DNA of 64,000 nucleotides, taken from positions 43,867,923 through 43,931,922 of the forward strand of contig OW386293.2 in the NCBI GenBank assembly GCA_936432065.2. The letters are read 5' to 3'. The translations under genes and the position numbers were made by a program. Source of the stretch: Rutpela maculata (Eukaryota; Arthropoda; Insecta; Coleoptera; Cerambycidae). The notes under the pieces are model-generated. The model worked only from the letters and a program-made list of their open reading frames with translations. It was not told the origin of the DNA and ran no database searches. Positions within the stretch are counted from its first letter, which is position 1; every line of letters begins with the position of its first letter. Below, piece after piece: positions 51,176-63,240 of this stretch.

Positions 51176-52964
51176 CCTAGAGGTAAAAAATATGCAAAAC
51201 TTCGGAATAATGTCATATTGAACGGATTCGTTCATTTTTGGCAGTCTAATAGTAAATACTAGTATAGTTATAGTAAGTGCTTCACAGAAAAGTTTCTATA
51301 TTGTGCGGAGGCTTGCTAATTTATAAGGGGTGGATGCCACCCCCCCTTAGGGGGTGGCACTTAAAAAATATATATATTTATTGGAGCTGAAGTAGAATAG
51401 AATTTTAAGAAGAAAAGGTTCTATGCAATTTTTCACATAAATTGATAGTTTTTAAGTTATAACGACTTCAAAATTGCGATTTTAGCTTAAAAAAAGGTAT
51501 TTCCAAACAGCTTTCGTCAAGTATCTCGAAAAGTATTACTTTATTGAAGAAATGTTACAGACCAATTACAGAAAGTACAAACTGGAAATTAATTATGTTT
51601 TTTGTTTAGTGATGTAGGATTAATAATATCGGAGATATTTAAGTTTACATTTGGTATCCAAGTATTCATAAGATAATTATTTCGAGTGAGAGTTAAATAT
51701 CTCCAAAACTGTGACACTTACGTCAAGGATGCTAATAAGTAGAATAACAGGTTATTAATTAAGCTTTCAACTGTTTTTTTATTTGTTTCTGTAGCACAAA
51801 AAACAAAGAAGTTATGACCGAGGCAATGTGCGTCTACACATTTTTTTAATAACAACGTCGCCATTTTGTTACTGTAATTAGCCAGTAATTAAAAAAAAAG
51901 GAATTTCAAACACTGTTTCTCATTAATATATAGCATGACATAGATGCTCAAATTGGTTTGGTTTGTATACAGCACTTGCTTTAGAAAAAAAATACAGTTT
52001 AAACTATAAAGGTATTTTCGATGAAACGAAATTTATTTTTCCTTTTCCAAATATCTCAATAAATATTAGTTTTATTGCAAAATGTGTAGAGACCAAAAAT
52101 AAAGCTCATAAACTGATAATGAATTTCGCTTGTTTATTTATTTACATAGATTTAATAGTTTCGGAGATATGAAAGTTTACAAATGGCGTCCGAACGTTTA
52201 TAAGATAAAAATGCAGTTTAAATGTTAAATATCTCAAAAATTGTGACACCTACGTCACGCATGCTAAGAAATGAAATTAAAGACAATTAATTGCGCTTTC
52301 AAATTATTTTTTACTCGTTCCTATAGCATAAGAAATAAAGAAGTTATGACGGAAAAATGTGCGTATTTACATTTTTTTATATAAAAAGGTCGCCATTTTG
52401 TTACTCTAAGTAGCCAGTAATTAGAAAAAATTATCCCAAATACAGTTTTTCGTTAAGATGTAGCATTACCTAGATGCTCAAATTTTTTTGCTCATTTAAA
52501 GCACTTGCTTTAGAAAAAAATGCATTTTAAACTTTAAAGGTAATTTCGACACACTTGGATACCAAATATAAACTTAAATATCTCCGAAACTATTAATCTT
52601 ACATCACTAAACAAAAAATATAATTAATTACCAGTTTGTACTTTCTGGTCTGTAACATTTTTTCGATAAAGTAATACTTTTCGAGATACTTGACGAAAGC
52701 CGTTTGGAAATACCTTTTTGTTAAGCTAAAATCGCAATTTATGTGAAAATCTTAAAATTCGATTCCATTTCAGCTCCAATAAATATATATATATTTTTTA
52801 AGACCACCCCCTGAGAGGGGGTGGCATCCACCCCCTATAAATTAGCAAGTCCCCGCACAATATAGAAACTTTTCTGTGAAGCATTTACTATTATACTGCC
52901 AAAAATGAACGAAATCCGTTCAATATAACATTAGTTAAAGTTAAAACCTCTAGTTACTGTACTA
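51176..52964. mobile_element. Long-TIR DNA element with internal direct repeats
   Basis: The ends read TAGTACAGTACCTAGAGG and, in complement, TAGTACAGTAACTAGAGG, with TA at each edge as a candidate duplication. Arms of ~450 bp (51176-51670 and 52548-52964) pair strongly, for example TTTCTATATTGTGCGG, GGGGGTGGCA and TTTGGTATCCAAGT. Inside, a ~340-bp direct repeat (51685-52040 and 52210-52548) shares GTCGCCATTTTGTTACT, TAGCCAGTAATTA and AGCACTTGCTTTAGAAAAAA. No transposase is present. Confidence 0.8.
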
Positions 52965-54373
52965 TCAAGATTTTTGAGATTTTCATTTAGGCGATATAGT
53001 ATTATACAATTGTAGTGAAGTTATAGTGATGTGATTCTTTTTAAAATGTTGGAAATTCAAAACACTAAGACCTCTGTAATTCAAAAGTTACCGCTTTTTA
53101 TTTATTCAATTATTTTTTATATTTTTTTAAAGTAATACTTTTTATAACTCTGGAACTATAATAGATATAAAAAAAAACTTTAAGACTTTTTTGTAGCTTA
53201 CAAAGACACCTTTAATTTGAGCCTAGGTTGGTCGCTGTATCTTAAAAATTGACTGAGTTATGATTATTTAAAATGTAACCAGGTTGTACAAACATCTACG
53301 TAACAATTCCGTGCGCATTTATCCTCATTCAACAATACTATAGCTGATTCTCTCATTTTTCTTTTCTTGGTATCGCCTCTTTTGTTAATATTTTTGCCGT
53401 GTCCCATGTTCGTTCTCCCAGGTGTCTTGGCAAATTTTCCACTAAAATACTTGCTAATTGGATTATTTTGTAGATTTCACGAACATTGTTTCTAGAAAAA
53501 ACGACATATGGAGGAGAATTTCAGAAAGAAAAACAGGAAAATTAAACTGCATGAGGATGTCGATAAACTATACTAGCTCTATGACGTGCAAAAGCGATTC
53601 TAAGAAATAAATATATGACCATTATACTACAATAGTTAGAGGTAAAAAGTACCGTCGGCTTTGGGGACGTATTTCTGATGCTGAGGGCTATCCAGGGAAT
53701 ATGCAGTAAACGTAACCAGGGTTATATCTCGAAAGCATCAATACGCCGTCTGTCTCCCCAACGGACCACGACTCAGAAGCGTGAAGAAAATTGAGGTGTA
53801 GGCAGAGCCTCAAGTTATATCACCTACTTTACCACCTCACAGTCACGTATCCTAAACGGATCTGGGTGGTTTTCATTCTAAAATCATAATATTAATTTTA
53901 AGGGTTTAGGGAACGCAATGGTTGGCAAAGATTGCGAGCAGCAGTTCCCTAAACGACAATGCTAAAAATGTACATATCGCTAAGTCAGTATTGAAATTTA
54001 ATTCACTTGTAGTAATGTTTATTTTCAACTTGCTTTACACCGTTTAGCGAACTCACAACAATTGACAAGAATCGAATCAAAAATTAATCAGATTGAGTGA
54101 TTATTCTCAGCGGTTCCATTCCCTAAACGTGTCCATTGTAATTTACACTTAAACTATAAATTAAATTAATCGTAAAAATTACCTAACTCAGACATTTATA
54201 GTACATGCGGCACCACGGGCGATCTGGAGTATATTTAATTTAGTTGTCAGAATCACCAAATGACCATGTTAAAAAACTTAGTTGATATTAATGTTCCTCT
54301 TCCAACAAATGCAATTCATCTATTAGCCCTTAAAAACATGCAAATCTACGTGTTCATTTTTTGAACATATAAC
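52965..54373. other. No gene seen; a TTTAGGGAA motif pair
   Basis: GGTTTAGGGAACGCAATGG at ~53902 and the complement-like CCATTCCCTAAACG ending ~54129 could be the ends of a ~225-bp MITE. A further GTTCCCTAAACG lies at 53944. A stretch at 53640-53830 is GC-richer and may be a retroelement relic, but I could not identify a frame. Confidence 0.4.
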
Positions 54374-56367
54374 CCGGTCAAGTTAGTCCTAAAAATGGGG
54401 GTACCCTTACATAAATTCCCAAGAAGCTGAAAATGTACATGAACGTTAGGGATGCCATTACAATGAAGTTGTGAAAAGTCCCCATTGATCCCGTGTGTGC
54501 AAAAAATTTTATGCGAGGTCAAAGTTCGCAAAAATGGGTTTTTTGAATTTTTTAGCGAAACGGATAGTTTTATGATAAAAATAGCTTAGACAAAAATTGT
54601 AGATCTTTCAATTCTCTACAAAAATGGTCCTTACACTGTTTTCCTAAAATTCACCTTTTTTGAGAAAAAGCCATTCTAAAGTTATATTCCCCATAATATG
54701 CACACGTTTCCACGCCACCTATGAGGTAGTGTACTTGGCGCGCCTTTTTTTAATGTGGTTTCCCCGGTAGGCCTACTCCACGGTCTTTTTATTGAAGTTT
54801 AATATAATATTAGGTCTTCTTATTCAACTTCTTCTTCTTCTCTTCCCCCACCTTCTTCTTCTTCTTTATTTTCATCTTCCTGAGTTGACGTAAATTGTTC
54901 AAACAGCGATACATCAGTTGTTTCGTTGTTGATGTAAGGATCATCTTCTGTTGAAGATTCAGTATATGAACATGACTGACCTTAGCTGGTGCATGCTGGT
55001 GAACAAAGTAAGTCTACTTTTTTGTAGCCGCATTTCAAATTACACCCCTTTTTGCCTTTTTGCAGTTGCAAAAAATAGTATTAAGGAGCTTTTCTGGTGC
55101 CGGTGGAAGTAGAGTGTGGATTGGTTCCAATACATTATTAATTAGCTTCCAACCCCATTCTTCTGGGTCCAGTTTATTACCAAGCTACACTTGAACTTGG
55201 TAATATACTCGATAAATATGTTGATGAGCAGAAGCCGAGGTTGGAGGACGACAAGCTAATTGACTTTTTTTTATTACGTGTATGTTTTGCAAAAGATATA
55301 TAACGTAACTTATCTATGGAAGTAATTTTTTTTGGAGCTCCATATACAGAAGGAAGAAAGCGAATTCCGTTGGTGATTAGAGTTTCTGGAGCAGAGTTCA
55401 TATCTTCAAAAGCTTTTGCATATGTAATTAAATCTTGTTTTTCAAACAATTTGAAAACTGGAACATTGCTGATGTTGTATCACAGCCAGTCATAGCATGT
55501 AAAAATAAAATATGATTCTTACATTTAGGATAAGCCGATAAACTCATATTTGAAAATATTTCCGATGGTTGTTGAGCCTTGCCTGGTTTAAAAAAAAAAT
55601 GGTATTTTCAATTTAAGTTCGAGCAGTAAGTAATACCAACAGATCAACATCTTCACCAACAACAACATTGACATCAGTTGATTTATTGCAGTTTCTATAA
55701 TGAGTACATTAAATTTGCTACATTTTTTAAAAACTGAATACAGCACAAACTTTAGTTAAGAATATTTGCAATAACCACATGTTTTCACTACGAGGGAACA
55801 TTTAAGACTAACGGTATTTCGTTGGGACCTTAGAAAAAAGAGCAGGTAGACGGACACTGCCACGTTCACAATTGAACAGCAGACAGATGTTGCTCAAGGC
55901 CACGTGGTCACAAAATTAGGGACTGGGTTTCTTTTCATCTCATATTCTTAGAATTATCATTTAATATTAATGTATTAGTCACGCAGACTAATAGTTTTAC
56001 TTATATTATACGTCCACAATGTACAATGTACATAGGCAGCATAGTCATGCATATTATGGAGAATATAACATTAGAATGGCTTTTTCTCAAAAAAGGTGAA
56101 TTCTAAGGAAAAAAGTGTAAGAACTATTTTTGTAGAGAATTGAAAGATCTACAATTTTTGTCTAAGCTATTCTTATCATAAAACTAACCGTTTCGCTAAA
56201 AAATCCAAAAAACCCATTTTTGCGAACTTTGACCTCGCATAAAATTTTTTGCACACACGGGATCAATGGACACTTTTCACAACTTCATTATAATGGTATC
56301 CCTAACGTTCATGTAAATTTTCAGCTTCTTGGGAATTTATGCAAGGGTGAATGTCTATTTTGACCGG
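54374..56367. mobile_element. TIR element carrying a second copy of the nuclease-like/CXC-like gene
   Basis: The ends are CCGGTCAA (54374) and TTGACCGG (ending 56367). Arms of about 340 bp pair closely: CATAAATTCCCAAGAAGCTG, CACACGGGATCAATGG-type, GCGAGGTCAAAGTTCGCAAA, TTTCAATTCTCTACAAAAAT and AAAAGCCATTCTAAAGTTAT. The only gene remnant inside is at 54820-55710 on the minus strand. Size 2.0 kb, like the element at 16922-18825. No clear target duplication was seen. Confidence 0.8.
54820..55710 (-). pseudogene. Decayed gene of the nuclease-like/CXC-like family, second copy
   Basis: Minus-strand frames in order: VNVVVGEDVDLLVLLTA (about 55680-55630), PSEIFSNMSLSAYPKCKNHI then LFLHAMTGCDTTSAMF (about 55580-55470), YAKAFEDMNSAPETLITNGI and RPPTSASAHQHIYRVYYQVQ. 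Then come LGNKLDPEEWGWKLINNVLE (about 55190-55120), CNCKK, KGCNLKCGYKKVDLLCSPAC (about 55060-55000) and GQSCSYTESS. It ends in a Glu-rich tail and a stop at 54820-54822. All these blocks align in order with the copy at 17395-18404. A frameshift within the cysteine cluster and a stop after PACTS (about 54980) break it. The family is not identified; see findings. Confidence 0.65.
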
Positions 56368-57378
56368 AGTAATATTAAACTGTTACTTTAATTAGGTTAG
56401 CTTAATATTCCTTAATTGTCTTTCCTATCGTGAGATATACCCCCTTCCCTTGGTTTACCTGTTCTGATTGGCCCCTGGATGAGAAGAGAGGGTCCTTGCT
56501 CAGGGGCCGAAACCGAAATTAATTTCGGTTAATTTCGGTTAGGGTTAAATAGCGAATACCATTTTCAGTTTTCATAGCAGCGACAATTTGGTTTTCATTT
56601 ACGGTTTCGGTTGTCAAAGCAGCGACAATTCGGTTCTCAGTTATGATTTCGGTTTACAGATCCGCGGCAATTCGGTTTCTGTTAGAAAAAATTAGTAATT
56701 ACGGTGCGGTTTTCGGTCTTGATTTCGGTTTCTGGCTATTTACTTGCCTTTTACCGTATATAATCTTTATAATGGACGAATAATTGACTTAGATATGGTT
56801 TTCACCATACGATTTGTTATTTTTACAGCATGGTTTAAAGATTCGAATCTTTGATTTCAACCATATTTTTTGAACTTTAAATTCGTAATTACAGTGAGGA
56901 TTTCGGATTCGGTTCCTGTCCTTGCTATATATCGATTGTGTATTTTTTACTGACGTGTTAGGTTAATTTAGGGAATTAATTAGGCAACAAATATATTACG
57001 TAGTTGAATAAGTGAACAAATCCAATGCCAAACCAAAAAAAAATCGTAAAAATTCAAGTCAACAAAACATGAACAGAAAAATTACTCTATTTCTACGCAT
57101 TTTTAAATCTGTTTTCAAAATTATTCATACATTGAATGAATGATATCCTTATTTACATCGACTGTTGCTTCCCTGATCATCTTTTTTTAAAAAGTTTAAG
57201 TCATCGTAGAGATCAGTCTCATAAACTTTTTGCCTAAGTGTCCACGTCCCCATAAAAAATGGGATAGCGTGCAGGATCAAACTACCCAATCTATTTATTA
57301 TAAAATGCATACTTTGTGAATTAACGACCAAATTTCATATCTGAACTTTCACTGATTTTAAAAACATGCTTCTCTCTT
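56368..57378. other. No gene seen; short TTTCGGTT-rich repeats
   Basis: From 56505 to 56740 the motif (A)TTTCGGTT or AATTCGGTT recurs about ten times, and a ~60-bp unit around GCAGCGACAATTCGGTTCTC is repeated two to three times. The rest is AT-rich without features. Confidence 0.6.
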
Positions 57379-58176
57379 AGAGTGGGCCAAAAAAACACTT
57401 TTTTTTTATATCGTTATACCTCAAAAAAGTTGCCTATCGCTTAGCAAAGCAAAATGAAAAAAAAAAAATTCAAATAAAAAATATCTTCCGTTCGCGCATG
57501 GCGCTCAGAGTTTAAAAAATGTCGAAATTTCGCTTTTTTTAAATTAATTTTTTATAATTGCTAAACTTAATACTAACTAAGCGCTATAGGTCCTAATGTG
57601 AAGTTTGAGGTATAGGGAATACGAAAAAAAATTAAAACCCTTAAATTGAAAATATTTAGTGTTTGGCGCTGACGCAAGAGACGGATTAATACGAACTACC
57701 CTCTTGTCATGAAGTATTATGCCCGAATTTTCCCAAAAATCAAACTTTAAAGTGATTGATTAATGATTATTGAATAAAGAAGTTGAAAATAAAAATATGT
57801 TTATCATTTATACAGACTGAACATAAAATTGATAAGCTACGAAATATAGCCGTTTTTAGAGAAAATCCAGTTTTTTGAGCCTTTTGCGCAAACACTAAAT
57901 ATTTTCAATTTAAGGGTTTTAATTTTTTTTTGTATTCCCTATATACTCCAAACTTCACATTAGGACCTATAGCGCTTAGTTAGCATTACGTTTAGCAATT
58001 ATAAAAAATTAATTAAAAAAGCGAAATTTCGACATTTTTTAAAACCTTGAGCGCCATGCGCGAACGGAAGATATTTTTTTATTTGAATTTTTTTTTTTTC
58101 ATTTTGCTTAGCTAGGCGATAGGCAACTTTTTTGAGGTATAGCGATATAAGAAAAAGTGTTTTTTCGGCCCACTCT
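57379..58176. mobile_element. Long-TIR MITE, 0.8 kb
   Basis: Ends AGAGTGGGCC and GGCCCACTCT. Arms of ~280 bp (57379-57660 and 57890-58176) are highly similar: ACCTCAAAAAAGTTGCCTAT, TTCGCGCATGGCGCTC and AAGCGCTATAGGTCCTAATG each pair with a near-exact complement. The 230-bp centre is unpaired. No ORF. Confidence 0.85.
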
Positions 58177-58983
58177 ATTCTCTATAACATTTTCATTTTC
58201 TTCTCAAAAACATTATTTTCTCTTGACATAATTTTACATTTCCTGTACGTTATTTCGAAATTATGCTTTTGGCCAAAGCCTTTTCAGAATAAGTAATGCT
58301 TTTTATAAAGAATAACTTTTTTGCTTAAAAAATGAAATAAGAAAAATCAGAAGTGTAGTTACATCCATCCGGGGATACACGGTATATATATTTTATACTG
58401 AAACTTAGAAGTTTAAATTCTCTGGGCTTTACCGAACTTAAATAAACATTTTGAGACATCTACCCTTTACGATAAAAATTAATTTTCACTTTATTTACTA
58501 GTTACTAGTTTAAGAGTAAACATTTTTAGCCCAGTCGACATAGATATTTACCCACAAAAAGTTGCAAACTGTGTAAACTTTTCTTAATGAGTTCTTGAAA
58601 GTGTGTAGAATAATATCCTGAAAAGTTTACATTTCGCTCGGGTGAAGAACATAAAAAAAGTGAAAAAAAAATTTTTTTTTCACCCATTTTTTCAAAATTT
58701 TGAAATTAAATCAAGATAGAAAAAATTAAAAATACAGATGAATTGACCACGTATTTATGAACAAAAAATGTCCAAACAAAATTTATCGTTAAAGCCACGG
58801 TTTTCCCGGAAAAAAATAGTCAAGTGTAACGTTATAACTCGGAGCGAGATCCATGCGTGCACGCGCTTGAATACGCATGACTGTGACACCGACGCACTGA
58901 AATACATGTCACTAAATCAGAATTTGTTCAATCTATATGATCGTTGGTTCATTTAAAATATGGAAATTGTAGCTTTCTGATGC

Positions 58984-59775
58984 TTTTTTAACTCCCGACC
59001 CAAAAGAGAAAAGAGAATAAGTTTGTTTGTATGTCTCTCTGTCTGTCTGTGGCTTCATATCTCTTCAACGGGGGATCCGATTTTGATGCATTTTTTTTAT
59101 TTGAAAGAGTATTTTGTCGAGAAGGTTTTTGCCAAATTAGATTTTGATGTTTGGTCGCCATCTTGATTACAATCTTTTATTTAACTTGCCTTGTTCTTGT
59201 GGGTCAAAATTTGCAACTGAATTTTAAAATAGTTATCCCATGATATGGGGGTGCATAAAAAATATTTTGTGACGTCATTTTATTTTCGTATTCTTCTCAG
59301 CAAACCCTGTCATTTGATACCATGATATGGGTATCAAATGACAGAGTTTGCTGAGAAGAATACGAAAATAAAATTACGTCACACTAAATTCAATGTGGCG
59401 GACAAAATTTTCTAGTTTAAACACTAATTTGATCGTATAGTGTATTCGCTCTTACGTTGCATTCTAAGAAATGGTGAAGGACTCGGTTTAAACTGTAAGT
59501 TTTATATCGGATTGGAACGACGCAATGAATATACACGTCTCCAAGAAATTTACGCACCACCAAAAAATAATCATAAGTTTGAAGTTAGTTAATTTTTAAC
59601 CCCGACTCAAAAAGTTTGATGCGTATGTTTGTATGTTTGTCTGTGTGTCTGTCTGTGGCTTCATATCTCTTCAATTCTATCTCTTCAACAGGTGATCCGT
59701 TTTTGATGCACTTTTTTTCATTTGAAAGAGTATTTAGGCCGTATTAGATTTTGATGTTTGGTCGTCATCTTGAAT
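58984..59775. repeat. Two diverged ~180-bp direct repeats
   Basis: Copies at ~58984-59170 and ~59595-59775 share TTTTTAACTCCCGACCCAAA / TTTTTAACCCCGACTCAAAA, then TGTCTGTCTGTGGCTTCATA, TCTCTTCAA, GATCCG-TTTTGATGCA, TTTGAAAGAGTATTT and TTAGATTTTGATGTTTGGTC. CCCGAC-CAAAA also appears at 60319 and in complement at 60708. Confidence 0.8.
59272..59383. repeat. Near-perfect 112-bp hairpin
   Basis: Arms of ~52 bp (GACGTCATTTTATTTTCGTA... and its complement) flank the 7-base loop ATGATAT. I count only two or three mismatches, at CAAACCC/GAGTTTG and ACGTC ends. Confidence 0.9.
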
Positions 59776-59874
59776 TCGCCATGTTGAACTTCTCTAGAAA
59801 TTGTCCGATTGAAGTAAAATTGGAAAAGTTCTGTGTGGGAATCGTGATATAATAATACGCTATGTTGTATGTAT

Positions 59875-60770
59875 ATGTTTAGTTTAAAAAGTATAACATA
59901 AAATTAAATTACGGGGCGAGCGTAGAGGCGACTTCAATGTGCATATGAGCCGATATTCCGTTGAAGCAATATCGAGCGCGGTTAGTACTTGGATGGGTGA
60001 CCCATCTTGGGAAATTCAGCATTCTCGTCCTATCTTCTAGCGGCTTGTATATCAGTGTATACGCGGAAGCTACGTAATTTCAGACGAGGATTACGTAGTG
60101 GATATACCATCCTTCGGAGGGGATGTAAAGCAGGCGGTCCCTTGTCTATTAAATGTTAGGCAAGTAAAAGATCCCTACTCTTCTTAAGGGAAGCGGTTCG
60201 CCAAAATTTCCAGGTTGGGGGTAGCTCTTCTCCTGGCGTCGGTGATATGTCCTGGTAGCGGAAATAGGCCGACGTTAAATAAATAGATAAAAAAAAATAA
60301 ATTACAAATTTAAAAAAACCCCCGACACAAAAATATCGACTAAATAACTAATATAAAAAAAATAAATTAACACAACTTTAAAAATTATGAAATGATTTTG
60401 ATTCCATATACGCACTCTTATGATTTATTTAAATCCAGCTTACATTTTCTTTATGTCCTCGAGATTTGCTTTCTTATACGCATGAATATGTCGGGGGCTG
60501 CTGTAAAGACAAACTACTAAATAGTTATATTCAAAACAGCAGCTTCCGATATATTCATGCGTATAAGAAAGCAAATCTCGAGGACATAAAGAAAATGTAA
60601 GCTGGGTTTAAATAAATCATAAGAGTTGGTATATGGAATCAAAATTATTTCATAATTTTTAAAGTTCTGTTAATTTATTTTTTTTATATTAGTTATTTAG
60701 TCGATATTTTTGTGTCGGTTTTTTTTTAATTTGTAATTTAATTTTATTGTTTTAAACAATACAATACAAA
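59875..60770. repeat. Long palindrome with a SINE in its left arm
   Basis: Arms at 60298-60506 and 60537-60740 are nearly identical complements, including GACATAAAGAAAATGTAAGC and ACGCATGAATAT. Beyond the SINE at 59913-60297 the pairing continues: AAAATTAAATTAC on the left (59900-59912) with GTAATTTAATTTT on the right (60733-60745), then AGTTTAAAA with TTTTAAAC. The ~30-bp centre is the loop. Confidence 0.85.
59913..60297 (+). repeat. 5S rRNA-derived SINE (SINE3-type)
   Basis: The head contains GAAGCAATATCGAGCGCGG, then GGTTAGTACTTGGATGGGTG and ACC (about 59970-60004). This matches the internal control region of 5S rRNA (box A, intermediate element, box C). A ~250-bp non-5S body follows and ends in an A-rich tail (TAAATAAATAGATAAAAAAA). 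An 8-bp direct repeat TAAATTAC (59905-59912 and 60298-60305) flanks it. The 5' third of 5S is degenerate, so this is not a 5S gene. Confidence 0.85.
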
Positions 60771-61751
60771 AGTATATACACTTCATGATTATTATGGTTT
60801 ATTACGTTGTAGTAACGAGGATTAAAAAAAGTACACCTCAAATCATTTTAATTCCCTTGCTTGATGATTTCTTTTGATAAATATAACTGTAACTGTAACT
60901 TGTCGAGTAATTGACCCATTGGAAAAAATAAAATATCACTATTTCGGAATAAATGTATATTTTTCGAATGTTCAAACACAAAATCGTTTACTTGTATGCA
61001 TTTTTTCGAAAATATGATCAATCAAATCATGATAAGAAATTGAGATTTTCACGATCTTATCCTTATAACTATGAAAATATCTTTGATTGTTTTGAGTACA
61101 AATTCTGGAACTTTTCCAATACATTAACAAATGTATAAGGAATCCATTGGATATAGCTGAAATGTGGATAGGTGTACCTGTAATAAATACAATACAGTAA
61201 AGGCAAGTAAAAATTCATGCGAGAGATTCAGCGGCTATGTGTGGTGTCTGCGTATGCATTGATAATTATATATGTTTCCTCCATACTCACTATTTATCCT
61301 CCTATTCACTAAAAAAAAATGTTTAAAACGTGTAATCAGAAATAAAAAAGCTTTATTTTACTCGATAGAACAGCTAAGAATTTTTAGAGGTTCCATATTA
61401 TGCATTTAACCGTGCGCTAGCAGCGCAGAGTGACAAGGTTACTTCACTATTTTTTCCCGAAATACCGTGGCTTTAGTGATAAATTTTATTACGATATTTT
61501 TTGTTCAGAAACACGTGGTCTATCCATCTGTATTTTTTATTTTTTCCTGCCCTGACTCAATTTTAAAATTTTGAAAGAATTGGTAAAAAAAATTTTTCAC
61601 TTTTTTTATGTTCTGCATCCGAGCATAATGTAAACTTTTCAGGATATTATTCTATACATATTCACGAACTCATTAAAAAAAAATTATTCAGTTTACAACT
61701 TTTTCTGGGTTTCACTATAAAATGTTCTCTGTCGTCTGGGCTATTTTTGTA

Positions 61752-62834
61752 CGTCTAGAATAATACAATTTATCAACTTTTGACAAACTGTAACTTAGAA
61801 TTTGTCCATTTTCGGATATCTTACCTAGTGATATTTTTCATCGTCGACGTATGCTCTACAGTATGTCAAAATTTCACAACCTTTCACTGAAATCCAAATT
61901 CCGTTGGGTCGCAATTTGCGCTACAAGTTTCAATCTTATTATCGGTTTATACAACGGACGTGGGACAGGGGTTGAAATAGCTGTCTTGTTAGGAGAAATC
62001 CTGACTTAGAAGACGCTCCTTAAGAAGGGATTGAAAGGCGGCCATAGCAGACAGAAAGACTGAGAGTGGTAGTTTCCAGCTACCTCAAGGGCTAACCATT
62101 ACCGTATTTTAATAGCAAGATTTAAGCCGGATTTGACGGCTCAAGCCGATTAACTTTATAAAGCTTTGAGAATGATTTCATATCAAATATTAATTATTTA
62201 AGAGCGTATAGCCCGCTATTCATGTGCACAAACTTTCAGTAATAATAATTGTTAATTTTCAATAAAGTAAACATTACAAAAAAAAACGAATGTATCGTTT
62301 ACACAAATAAATGGAATCTGAACTCTTCTATATACAAGACATACTTTTGACCTTCTCCTCAACTTAGGCATTTCATAATTCATTAATCATAAGTTGACTA
62401 GAAATCTTAAAGGTCAGACAAGAATATAGTACGCACAATCCATCTGCATAAATGTGAGTATTTCGTCGAGGTCAATAGTAATTTTCGATTTGATTCTCTT
62501 TAAAGCGGCTTTATTTTTGTTAATGAAGCTCTGTTCATGTAACAAATCATTAGTAAAATTGTATGAAGGTGAACAAAATTTACGATAGAAATTTACCATT
62601 TACAAAAACACTAATGTCGTTCTGATTATTTCGCTGCCGCCCGTTACGGAGCTGCCACCCGTTGTGATATGGCTAAATATATAAGAAATTCTTTATAATA
62701 GATCAAAAATTTACTTGATCATTTTTTATTTTCCTCGCTTATCGAATAAAAGTATAATATTCGTGATTATATTTTTCTTAGATTTTCTGGATCTTACGTT
62801 TCAGACTATAGCTTAGTGACTTAGGTGTTTGATA
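61752..62834. other. No gene seen
   Basis: AT-rich; a GC-richer stretch at 61995-62105 has no recognised identity. Confidence 0.5.
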
Positions 62835-63240
62835 CTTCCACTTTTGAGTAATAGGAAATCCTTTTAACCATGAATAGAACTAGTCAAAATAAGTAGATTT
62901 TCGAACAGACCCTCCTCGAAAAATCATGTCTGCTCCTCCTACCCCCCCCTCCCCCTCAAAAGGGCTACCTGTATCTGCCCATATATATTTATTTTTCTCA
63001 AAAACGGTAGGAGCAATGATCTTGGTGCCATTCGATAGAGTACAAAATTTTGCATAAGACCCTTCTTCCGCTTTTTGCTATTTTCTTTTTAAGGCCCCAC
63101 AGCAAAAGGAATGGGGAGGAGCCTTCCAACAACGACACATGTTTGGCATGATTTCTCGAGGTGGGTCTGTCCAAATTTCTACTTATTTTGACTAGCTTTA
63201 TTCATGGTTAAAAGGATTTGCTATTACTCAAAAGTGGAAG
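62835..63240. mobile_element. MITE with TA target duplication, 406 bp
   Basis: Ends CTTCCACTTTTGAGTAATAG and the complement CTATTACTCAAAAGTGGAAG. TA lies on both sides (62833-62834 and 63241-63242), as for Tc1/mariner-type insertions. Arms of ~110 bp pair through AACCATGAATA, ACTAGTCAAAATAAGTAGA and CTCGA-AAATCATG. No ORF. Confidence 0.85.

Larger units (their letters stand above)
58515..61751. mobile_element. TIR element (3.2 kb) enclosing palindromes and a SINE
   Basis: GTAAACATTTTTAGCCCAGT at 58515 pairs with the complement of CTGGGCTATTTTTGTAC near 61735-61751. Pairing runs ~310 bp inward through AATAATATCCTGAAAAGTTT, AATTTTGAAATTAAAT-type and AGCCACGGTTTTCCCG. The interior holds two ~180-bp direct repeats, a 112-bp hairpin and a large palindrome. 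No transposase recognised. Confidence 0.7.

Noticed and set aside
59960..60030. A functional 5S rRNA gene
   Set aside because: Only the internal promoter half matches; the 5' third is degenerate and a long non-5S body and A-tail follow.
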